Shown piece after piece: positions 48,088 to 55,454 of a stretch of DNA of 64,000 nt. The notes under the pieces were generated by a model that was given only the letters and a program-made list of their open reading frames with translations, was not told where the DNA came from and ran no database searches. Each line of letters starts with the position of its first letter. Positions within the stretch are counted from its first letter, which is position 1. The position numbers and the translations under genes are program-made. Source of the DNA: an uncultured Collinsella sp. (GTDB taxonomy: Bacteria > Actinomycetota > Coriobacteriia > Coriobacteriales > Coriobacteriaceae); contig CAKUFW010000001.1 in assembly GCA_934650975.1 (NCBI GenBank), forward strand, positions 22,564-86,563, written 5' to 3'.

Positions 48088-49050
48088 TTACCTCGCGTTC
48101 GTGTTGTCGTTGCGATATTCACCGAAGGTGTATTTGCTATACACATTGACTTCCCATTGCTTTTTTTCGACCTTTGCCACGGAGTCGAGGATAAAACCAG
48201 TCGCGAGACTTAAGCCACACAGGAACATAAACGATGCGGCGAGCAGGGCGGTTGGGAAGCGCGGAACAAGACCGGTCTGGAAATACTCGACAATGATGGG
48301 AATGCCCAGGGCAAGACCGATTATTGCAAACAGGAGCGCAACGAGGCTGAAGAATTTGAGCGGGCGGTAGTCCTTGAACAGCGTGCCAATCATGGCGACG
48401 ACCTTAATGCCGTCGCTGACGGTATTAAGCTTAGATTCGGATCCTTCGGGGCGATCGCGGTACTCAATAGGCACATCCTTGATGCGCCAGCGGTGGTCGA
48501 CGGCGTGGATGGAAAGTTCTGTTTCAATCTGAAAGCCCTCGGAAAGCACGGGGAACGTTTTGACAAAGGGACGGCTCATGGCGCGATAACCTGTCATAAC
48601 GTCGTCGAAACTGTAGCCATAGATCCACTTGATCATGGCACGAACTAGGTTGTTGCCAAAGTCATGGAACGCACGCTTGTTTTCTTCGGCATAGGTGCCG
48701 TTGGACAGGCGATCGCCCACAGTCATGTCCGCCATGCCGTTGAGGATGGGCTCGCAGAGGGCTTTGGCTTTCTCGGCGGGATAGGTGTCGTCGCCATCGA
48801 CCATCAGGTAACAAGCAGCATCGATATCGCGGAACATCTGACGGCAGACATTGCCCTTTCCCTGTCGGGGCTCAAAGCGCACTGTGGCGCCGTGTTCCGT
48901 TGCGATGCGCGAGGTATCGTCTGACGAGTTGTTATCGTATACATAGACCGTCGCCTGCGGAAGCTCGCGGTGGAAGTCGTCAATGACTTTGCCGATCGTG
49001 AGGGCTTCGTTGTAGCAGGGGATAATGACGGCAATAGATTCAGAATTCAC
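48088..49050 (-). CDS. GT2 glycosyltransferase with C-terminal membrane helices (DPM1-like)
   Basis: 320 residues. ESIAVIIPCYNEALTIGKVI, DNNSSDDTSRIA, MVDGDDTYPAEKAKAL and a DVMTGYRAMSRPFVKTFPVL motif place it in the DPM1/GtrB-like group that transfers sugar to a lipid carrier. Two helices near residues 232-255 and 268-290 anchor it. The stop is followed after 6 bases by the next gene of the minus-strand operon. Its 3' end was copied to 44214-44392. Which of the two polyprenyl-phosphate enzymes serves the YfhO-like protein is not determinable. Confidence 0.9.
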   Translation of the reverse strand: MNSESIAVIIPCYNEALTIGKVIDDFHRELPQATVYVYDNNSSDDTSRIATEHGATVRFEPRQGKGNVCRQMFRDIDAACYLMVDGDDTYPAEKAKALCEPILNGMADMTVGDRLSNGTYAEENKRAFHDFGNNLVRAMIKWIYGYSFDDVMTGYRAMSRPFVKTFPVLSEGFQIETELSIHAVDHRWRIKDVPIEYRDRPEGSESKLNTVSDGIKVVAMIGTLFKDYRPLKFFSLVALLFAIIGLALGIPIIVEYFQTGLVPRFPTALLAASFMFLCGLSLATGFILDSVAKVEKKQWEVNVYSKYTFGEYRNDNTNAR

Positions 49051-49169
49051 TCAATGCTCCTTTGATATTCAATCGTAGAAAGTATAGCCGTTTGGCCCTG
49101 GCATCCTGAGATGTAGCCGTCTTCCACAAGTCCGAGCGCAAATTCATCTTCTACATCTAAAGGAATGCT

Positions 49170-49939
49170 GTGATGACTGAATCCGTTGTTGATTACAACG
49201 AGCAGCCTCTGGCTGTCGAGGTCGACGCCACCACCATGATCTTTAACATGGCGTCTGACCCGCTGACCAGCCTCAAAGAATGTTTTATTAAGCTCGCTAA
49301 GCATGAGTTGTTCTTTGAGGAGTTTAGGGCGCTTAAGCACATCTCGTTTGATATTCACCGCGGTGAGATCGTGGGCTTGGTCGGTACTAATGGTTCCGGC
49401 AAGTCCACGATGCTCAAGATTATCGCTGGTGTGCTCGAGCCTAGCGAGGGCAGCGTTAAGGTTCATGGCAACATTGCACCTCTGATTGAGCTTGGATCTG
49501 GCTTTGATCCCGAGCTGACGGCACGCGAGAACATTTATTTGAACGTTGCGCTAGTCGGCTATACCAAAGAATTTATCGATGCCGACTTTGATGGCATTAT
49601 CGAGTTCGTTGAGCTGCAGAACTTTGTCGACATGCCGCTCAAGAACTTCTCTTCGGGTATGGTTGCGCGCATTGCTTTTGCAATCGCCACCATTACCGAG
49701 CACGATATCCTGATCGTCGATGAGATGCTTTCCGTCGGCGACGTGTTTTTCCAGCAAAAGTGCGAGGCCCGTATTCAGCACTTTATCCAGAGCGGTGACG
49801 TGACGGCTTTGTTCGTGTCGCATTCCATGGAGCAGGTTGAGCGCATCTGCCAGCGTGCGTTTGGATTGAGAAGGGCGACCTTCGTATGGACGGCCCGGTC
49901 GTTGAGGTATGCAAGGCATACCGCGAACAGTTCAAGTAG
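49170..49939 (+). pseudogene. Second wzt-like ABC ATPase, frameshifted near its 3' end
   Basis: The protein matches the Wzt at 39733 closely along its length: GLVGTNGSGKST, NFSSGMVARIAFA, DILIVDEMLSVGD and SHSMEQVERIC are all present. After CQRA one base is missing at about 49859, so the frame leaves the expected VWIEKGDLRMDGP and runs on to 50015 across the start of the tRNA gene. The original frame, resumed at 49862, ends at TAG 49937-49939 and would give a 256-residue protein. All catalytic motifs precede the shift, so a product with an altered tail might still bind ATP, but no permease gene accompanies it. An error in the sequence is possible. Confidence 0.8.
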
Positions 49940-49992
49940 GTTATACTTATTTGCGCTTGGCGGGCTCGCGCTTGCTTGGCGTTCGGTTATTT

Positions 49993-50066
49993 GCTCCATT
50001 AGCTCAGTTGGATAGAGCAGGGGACTTCTAATCCCAAGGTCGACGGTTCGAATCCGCCATGGAGCA
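49993..50066 (+). tRNA. tRNA-Arg (anticodon UCU)
   Basis: A complete cloverleaf can be drawn: acceptor GCTCCAT pairing with ATGGAGC, D-arm GCTC/GAGC, anticodon stem GGGGA/TCCCA with the loop CTTCTAA (anticodon TCT), a short variable region and the T-arm GACGG TTCGAAT CCGCC (GG-TTCGAAT-CC core). The discriminator is A followed by CC, so the CCA end is completed after transcription. A terminator hairpin follows at 50081. Confidence 0.95.
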
Positions 50067-50080
50067 CCTTTTGTTTAATA

Positions 50081-50105
50081 AGCTCAGCTTTTGCTGGGCT
50101 TTTTT
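50081..50105 (+). terminator. Rho-independent terminator after tRNA-Arg
   Basis: AGCTCAGC (50081-50088), loop TTTT, GCTGGGCT (50093-50100) with one G-T pair, then TTTTTG. It follows the tRNA by 14 bases. Confidence 0.85.
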
Positions 50106-50291
50106 GTTCACAAATGCGAAGTTGAGCTACTCTGTTTCTGCGGGCTCCACGATTTATGAGTTATGTAGCAATTCCAGATTCTAAGACAGGGGTCGCTTGC
50201 GTTTGGCGGTTAGCCATCGACATCCTTACACTAACGCTGGCTCGAAAGGCCTTATCTCCTGCCCATTTTTCTCTGCACAATTGAAGCCTGA

Positions 50292-50726
50292 AGTGGTTGG
50301 CCATACGTTGTTGTTATGATCGATGAGATTGACCTTCATTTGCATCCCCGCTGGCAGGCGCGGATTCTCGAGGACCTGGTTCGCATATTTCCAAACGTAC
50401 AGTTTATACTTACAACGCATTCACCTGTTGTGGTGGCGTCGGTACCTCGCGGTAACATCCGCATTCTTGGAGAGGACGCTGCAACGGTACCCGCTATGGA
50501 AACGCGTGGACGCGATGCTGGGGATATTCTCAACACCGTTCTGGGCGCATTCTCTCGACCTGAAGAGGCGGCTCGATTGTTCGATTTATTCAATTGCGCC
50601 GTTGATGAAGAACGCTTTGACGACGCCAGGCTTGCGCTCCAAAAGCTTGAGGTGTTTGTGGGCTTGGATGACCCCGATGTTGTTGCTGCTAAGACGACCT
50701 TTGAGCTTGAGGAGCTTCTGTCGTGA
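50292..50726 (+). pseudogene. PtuA-like AAA ATPase, C-terminal remnant
   Basis: The frame begins just after a stop at 50289-50291 and reads VVVMIDEIDLHLHPRWQARIL, which contains Walker B and the following HPRWQ of SMC/OLD-like ATPases, then FILTTHSPVVVASV (the H-loop region) and a helical C-terminus to 50726. Everything upstream, including Walker A, is missing; the first Met at 50316 lies inside the Walker B segment. It overlaps by 4 bases an HNH gene of the kind paired with PtuA in Septu defence and in retron Ec78-like systems. The pair is therefore a decayed antiphage module just downstream of tRNA-Arg. Confidence 0.75.
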
Positions 50727-50989
50727 TTCCGATCGTTAAGGGAAAAGAGCCTGCAGCGCTTACCAAAGCCAAGAGGGTCATACGCAATACCCCCGACACG
50801 ACTTTTAATTACACGGCGTTGCGCGGAGAGAGTAAGCGAGAGGTTCTGGAGGCTTTGCTTGCAGAGCAGGGCCATCTCTGCGCTTATTGCACGCGTAGGA
50901 TCGGAGTCGGTGATCATCCGGCTACGATTGAGCATTTATTTCCACATTTTTGTTTCGTTGGATTAGTTTTGCCTGAATGTATCCCCTAA
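50723..50989 (+). pseudogene. PtuB-like HNH endonuclease, 3'-truncated
   Basis: 88 codons from the GTG at 50723. MIPIVKGKEPAALTKAKRVI and LCAYCTRRIGVGDHPATIEHLFP match the N-terminal part of PtuB (TIGR02646-type HNH) proteins: the CAYC zinc pair and the IEH of the catalytic His are there. After IEHLFP the sequence becomes HFCFVGLVLPECIP and stops, whereas the family continues for another 100 or more residues with a second Cys pair and the Asn/His of the HNH. So the nuclease is broken. The 4-base overlap with the ATPase fragment preserves the original operon structure. Confidence 0.72.
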
Positions 50990-51100
50990 TTCGATGAATT
51001 CTCTTTACATTATCGATTGTATAGCCACTTATTAAGCTATATATACATATATACTAGTTTATAAATCTATATAAGCGACGTTTGACTGAGGATTCTGGTT

Positions 51101-52204
51101 ATGGACAAAGCCAAGTTCTACAATCCATTTCGTCCGACCGCCGGTGCGGAGCCTCCTCGAATCATCGGTCGTGATGATATCTCTCTCGAGTTCGTGGAGG
51201 GTCTCATGTCCGGCGTTGGCGCCCCCGCACGCCTTATGCGAATCACAGGCCCGCGCGGGTCGGGAAAAACGGTTCTTCTTTGCGATCTGCGCGACCGAGC
51301 GATTGAACTGGGTTGGAAGGCCGTTGTTGTTTCGGCTGGTCCGCGTTTGTCGCACGATCTTATGGAACAGATTCAAGACCAACTGACTTTTTCCTCCGCT
51401 TCGCTTGGCGTTAACGTTGGTATTGCTTCTGCCAAGTTGGACATTTCTTCAAGCGAAATGAGCCTTCGGGCAAAACTAAAGCAGATTGCACAGGGCTCAA
51501 AGGGCCTGTTTATCGCTGTTGATGAAGTCCAAGATGCCCCAGTTGAGGAAATGCGCATTATTGCCTCGACAGTTCAATTGCTTATCGGGGAGAAAGTCAA
51601 CATCGCTCTTGCCTTTGCCGGATTGCCGTCTGGCGTTATGGATCTCATTAATGGCAAGGCCCTTACTTTTCTTCGCCGCGCGGTTCCTGAAGACCTGGCT
51701 CCTATCAACCAAATCGAGATCGCACTTTCTCTGAGTGATAGCTTTAGCGCAACCGGCCTTTCTCTCGACGGGGATTTGCTATCAAAAGCGGCGAGAGCAA
51801 CAAAAGGTTATGCGTATTTAGTTCAACTTGTTGGGTATTCAATCTGGCAGCGCGCCAACCTTCATCGGGAGAAATCAACTCTCGTTTCTGGGCGCGATGT
51901 TGATGAAGGTATCCTGCTCGCCGAAGCGCGTTTCCACGACGTGGTTCACGAGCCTGCAATTTCGGGTCTTTCCCGTAATGAAATCAACTACCTGTATGCC
52001 ATGTGCGAGGATAGTAGGCAATCCAAGACCTCGGATTTAGCCAAACGCCTTGGTAAAAAGACGAGTGAGCTGAGTTCTGTTAGGGCCAAGCTGCTTTCAC
52101 GAGAAGTTATCCAGGCGCCTCAGAGGGGCTATGTTCAATTTGCTGTGCCGGATTTGGACGAGTATCTCAAAGATAATAGAGATGAGATTCTATCGAGGTA
52201 TTAG
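51101..52204 (+). CDS. AAA ATPase with winged-helix C-terminus
   Basis: 367 residues. Walker A is ITGPRGSGKTVLLCDL (about residues 48-63) and Walker B LFIAVDEVQDAP (about 137-148); the layout resembles Orc1/Cdc6-like or STAND-type ATPases of unknown role common in actinobacteria. The last 80 residues (LSRNEINYLYAMC, then TSDLAKRLGKKTSELSSVRAKLL) form a probable winged helix for DNA binding. There is no nuclease or protease domain. It stands alone after an AT-rich 110-base leader, next to the broken Septu-like pair, so it may be defence or mobile-element cargo (inference). Family name not known to me. Confidence 0.75.
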   Translation: MDKAKFYNPFRPTAGAEPPRIIGRDDISLEFVEGLMSGVGAPARLMRITGPRGSGKTVLLCDLRDRAIELGWKAVVVSAGPRLSHDLMEQIQDQLTFSSASLGVNVGIASAKLDISSSEMSLRAKLKQIAQGSKGLFIAVDEVQDAPVEEMRIIASTVQLLIGEKVNIALAFAGLPSGVMDLINGKALTFLRRAVPEDLAPINQIEIALSLSDSFSATGLSLDGDLLSKAARATKGYAYLVQLVGYSIWQRANLHREKSTLVSGRDVDEGILLAEARFHDVVHEPAISGLSRNEINYLYAMCEDSRQSKTSDLAKRLGKKTSELSSVRAKLLSREVIQAPQRGYVQFAVPDLDEYLKDNRDEILSRY

Positions 52205-52312
52205 GGCTTCAGATTAAATGTACAACGATTGAGGGCGACTCACGGTAAGGTGCTCCTCACCCCACCCTCTGAAGATGTTCTTAAGACAGCCTTAAAGGCG
52301 CCTCGGCTTGCG

Positions 52313-52343
52313 TTGACAGCGTACAATACGCATGTTTGACTAT
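52313..52343 (+). promoter_or_regulatory. Putative promoter of the pel cluster
   Basis: A perfect -35 TTGACA at 52313-52318 is followed after 19 bases by GACTAT (52338-52343), a weak -10. The pelD ATG lies 35 bases downstream with GGGAGGAG as ribosome site. TACAAT at 52322 is an alternative -10 without a matching -35. Confidence 0.35.
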
Positions 52344-52377
52344 GGCAAAAGTGGAATTTAAGGGAGGAGTGCGCGCC

Positions 52378-54552
52378 ATGGAGGTGCTGGTTGTTGGCAA
52401 TACCGCGTATGTTGACGACGACTTTTGTGCCAAGGCGTTTCCTGGTGACCATGTTCAGGTTGTAGCTGCGGATGACGCGCATCGCGACGAGTCATCGCCC
52501 CATGGCTCGTGGAAAGAGCTGCTGCGCCACCTGGACCAGGCCTATGAGTTCGACCGCGTGGTCTACCTCTCCACTTATCTCACTCCTCATACCGAGACTT
52601 TTGGCGATATTGAGCTGCTGCGCACGGTGTTTCGTGCCTGCATGGGCCGCCGTGTGCAGCTGCTGTTTGTGGCGGGCCCTGCGGGCGCGGAGTGTGCTGA
52701 TGGCGCGGCGAATGCTGCCGATGTCCCTGATGCCGCGTTCGTTGCTCCGATCCAAACGGGCAAGGGCATTATTGCCCGCGCGGCCAACGACCTTTGTCGC
52801 CACTATGCCTCGCAAGATGGCATCCAGACCAAGATCCTGTGCACGCCCTATCTGTATACGGCCTCCACGGCGCTCGGCGATCCGTTCCTGGTGCCGCTGT
52901 TCGAGGCGTGCTCGACCGGATCGGTAGCACTCCAAGGGGCCGTGGACGCGCCGTTTCCCCTGTTGTGTGCGGAGGAGCTTGCGGTGCTGGTACATCGCAT
53001 CTTCGATAGCTGGGACGCCACCTTTGAGACACTCGATGTGGCAGATGCCTTCCATCGCACGGCGGGTGACTTGGGCGAAGCACTCCAGGGTCTGTTCCCC
53101 GGGCTATCCGTTGCCTATGGCGAGTCGATCGGCTATGCGTTGCCCGCAGGCGATGTCATTCGCAAGCGCTATGGCTGGTTCCAGCGCTACGACCTGCTTT
53201 GCGATCTTTCGACCATCCACGCCCGCTGGGCTAACACCCGTACCAAAAAGGCCAATCCCCTTCGTGCGGCCATCGACCGCATTCAGCTGCGCACGCTGCC
53301 CATTAAATGTCTGGAGACGGGCGCCGCATGGGTGCTGTTCGAGGTGCTGGAGCACCTGTTCTTCCAATCTGCCCAGCTCAACGTGCTCGACTATCGTCTG
53401 CTCTACGTGGTCCTGATCGGCACGCTCTACGGGCTCGACTTTGGCCTGATCGCGGCGCTGCTGGCATCGGTGGGTCTGGCATTGAGCTATTTTGCACTGT
53501 ACGGCTACACCTTCCAGGGCCTGTTCTACGAGCCTTCCAACTGGCTGCCGTTTATCGCGTACTTTGTGGTGGGCGCCGTGTGCGGCTACGTACAGCTGCG
53601 CAACAGCGAGGCCATTAAGGCGGAGCGTGACGAGAATGAGCTTGTGCGAAACCGCAACACGTTCCTAACGCGGCTCTATCACGACGCAATCGAGGACAAG
53701 CGTGCCTATAAGCGACAGATTGTGGGGCGCCACGACAGCTTTGGCAAAATCTTTGCCGTGACGCAGGAGCTCGACGTACTCAACCCGCGCGACATTTACC
53801 GCAAGTGCTGCGAGCTGCTGGGTGAGATCCTCGAGAACGATTCGGTGACGATCTATCACGTGTCGGGCGGGACGTTTGCGCGCTTGGTGGCGGCAAGCCC
53901 GGCGATTTCCAGCGATGCGCCACGTTCGCGCTCGCTCGACGACCTTGCGCCTGTGCTCAAGGGCGCGAACTCGGGCCTGTGGGTGAACCGCAAGCTGGCC
54001 CCAGACCTCCCTATGTTCGGATACGTCATCGAGCGCGATGGGGCGCCCGCCGTGTTGATCTTTGTGCGTCACGTGGCCGAAAGCCAAATGACCCTGTATT
54101 ACCAAAACCTATTCCGCATTCTGTGCGGCTTGGTGGAAAGCGCGCTGGGACGCGCCTTCGATTACGAGGCCGTAGCGCAGGACAAGCGCTGCGTTGCCGG
54201 CACCTGCGTGCTCAACCACGACGCCTTTGGCCAGGAGCTCGTCGCCGAGCAAGCGCTTGCGGACAACAAGATGGGGAGCTTCTTGCTCCTGCGTGTGGTG
54301 CCAGGCATGGAGCCCGTTGGCGAGCTGGTCGGCGCCATTGGGTCGGCGATTCGCGAGAGCGACGCTGCAGGCTTGATCGATGGGGATACGCTTTACCTGC
54401 TCATGCGCCAGGCGACCGAGGCCGACCTGCCTGTAATTTGCAAGCGCATGGCCGCTAGGCATATTACGGTGGAGCCCGTCGACAGCGAGGACGTTGTGGC
54501 CTTGCTGCAGCGCATCGCGCCCGCCGGCAACGGTGAGGGGGAGACCGTTTGA
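52378..54552 (+). CDS. pelD: PelD-like c-di-GMP receptor with SDR-like, membrane, GAF and degenerate GGDEF domains
   Basis: 724 residues from ATG 52378 (GGGAGGAG 8 bases upstream). Order: a degenerate SDR/epimerase-like domain (about 1-250, MEVLVVGNTAYVDDD and VVYLSTYLTPHTE), about four membrane helices (310-400), a helical linker, a GAF domain (about 445-590) and a degenerate GGDEF. The GGDEF active site reads DGDTL (54379-54393) but the inhibitory RxxD is kept as RESD (54352-54363) exactly five residues before it, as in true diguanylate cyclases. In Pseudomonas PelD such a site binds c-di-GMP and switches on Pel secretion; the same is inferred here. It heads an eight-gene run with overlapping stops and starts. 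Confidence 0.85.
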   Translation: MEVLVVGNTAYVDDDFCAKAFPGDHVQVVAADDAHRDESSPHGSWKELLRHLDQAYEFDRVVYLSTYLTPHTETFGDIELLRTVFRACMGRRVQLLFVAGPAGAECADGAANAADVPDAAFVAPIQTGKGIIARAANDLCRHYASQDGIQTKILCTPYLYTASTALGDPFLVPLFEACSTGSVALQGAVDAPFPLLCAEELAVLVHRIFDSWDATFETLDVADAFHRTAGDLGEALQGLFPGLSVAYGESIGYALPAGDVIRKRYGWFQRYDLLCDLSTIHARWANTRTKKANPLRAAIDRIQLRTLPIKCLETGAAWVLFEVLEHLFFQSAQLNVLDYRLLYVVLIGTLYGLDFGLIAALLASVGLALSYFALYGYTFQGLFYEPSNWLPFIAYFVVGAVCGYVQLRNSEAIKAERDENELVRNRNTFLTRLYHDAIEDKRAYKRQIVGRHDSFGKIFAVTQELDVLNPRDIYRKCCELLGEILENDSVTIYHVSGGTFARLVAASPAISSDAPRSRSLDDLAPVLKGANSGLWVNRKLAPDLPMFGYVIERDGAPAVLIFVRHVAESQMTLYYQNLFRILCGLVESALGRAFDYEAVAQDKRCVAGTCVLNHDAFGQELVAEQALADNKMGSFLLLRVVPGMEPVGELVGAIGSAIRESDAAGLIDGDTLYLLMRQATEADLPVICKRMAARHITVEPVDSEDVVALLQRIAPAGNGEGETV

Positions 54553-55454
54553 TCTCGCTTGTCGTTGCTACCGTACTGCTCTTTATACATGCGCTGGTTT
54601 GCCTGGTGCTGTGGACGCTCATGAAGCTGGGTCTGCTCCCGGTTCGCGGGCACATGCTTGCCGTAATGGTACTCGTGCCACTGTGGGGCCCATTGCTGGT
54701 GGTGCTGCTGTCGGTGCGTAGCGCGGTGTTCGGCGACGGCCTTAAGGATGCCACGCTGGAGACGCTGCGCATTAACGATGACATGCACCGCAGCATGTTG
54801 GTGCAGGGGCGCGAGGGCGATGGCGGCGTGGTGCCGCTCGAGGAGGCGCTCATCGTCAACGACCCGGGTGACCGCCGCCGCCTGATGCTCTCGATGCTTA
54901 CCGAGGACCCCGATGCATACCTGGCGCAGCTGCAGGCCGCCAAGCTCAACGACGACGTTGAGGTCGCGCACTATGCTGCGACGGCGGTGGCGCAGATTTC
55001 CAAAGAGTCCGACCTTAAGCTCCAGCAGCTTGAGCGCGCGTTTAAGACCGATCCCAGCTCGCATAACCTGGATGCGTATTGCGACTTTTTGGGCGCTTAT
55101 CTGGACTCGGGTTTGGCCGAGGGTCGCGTGGCGCAGATTCAGCACCAGCAGTATGCACACTTGCTCGCTCGCCGTTGCGAACGCGAGGATGGGCCGGTAC
55201 TGCGCATTCGCTATGCCACGGCGCTGGCCGATGCCGGCGAGATTGATAAGGCAGAGGACGTCGCCAGCCAGCTGGTGATCGATGCACCAGACAGGCAGGA
55301 CGTGTGGATGCTCTGCCTGCGCTTGGCTGTGATGCGTCACGATGGGCAGGCGGTGCAGCGTGTAGTCGATGCAATTGACAAGCAGCATGTATATCTGAGT
55401 GCCGAGAATCGCGAGAAACTGGCGTTTTGGCATGACGGGGAGGAGGCCCGATGA
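54549..55454 (+). CDS. pelE: PelE-like TPR membrane protein
   Basis: 301 residues. Two membrane helices (about 5-25 and 33-55) are followed by Ala- and Leu-rich helical pairs with tetratricopeptide character (DDVEVAHYAATAVAQISKES, then RAFKTDPSSHNLDAY). PelE in other bacteria is a membrane protein with TPRs that helps assemble the Pel synthase with PelD, PelF and PelG. The TTG start overlaps the pelD stop and its own stop overlaps the next start by 4 bases. Identification relies on position and layout more than on sequence motifs. Confidence 0.78.
   Translation: MISLVVATVLLFIHALVCLVLWTLMKLGLLPVRGHMLAVMVLVPLWGPLLVVLLSVRSAVFGDGLKDATLETLRINDDMHRSMLVQGREGDGGVVPLEEALIVNDPGDRRRLMLSMLTEDPDAYLAQLQAAKLNDDVEVAHYAATAVAQISKESDLKLQQLERAFKTDPSSHNLDAYCDFLGAYLDSGLAEGRVAQIQHQQYAHLLARRCEREDGPVLRIRYATALADAGEIDKAEDVASQLVIDAPDRQDVWMLCLRLAVMRHDGQAVQRVVDAIDKQHVYLSAENREKLAFWHDGEEAR

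Noticed and set aside
49940-50015. Native C-terminal extension of the second Wzt running into the tRNA gene
   Set aside because: The expected C-terminus is found in the neighbouring frame ending at 49939, so the long version results from a one-base shift.
50292-50989. Active Septu or retron-type defence system
   Set aside because: Both proteins lack essential parts (Walker A, second half of the HNH) and no reverse transcriptase or msr-msd structure is seen nearby.
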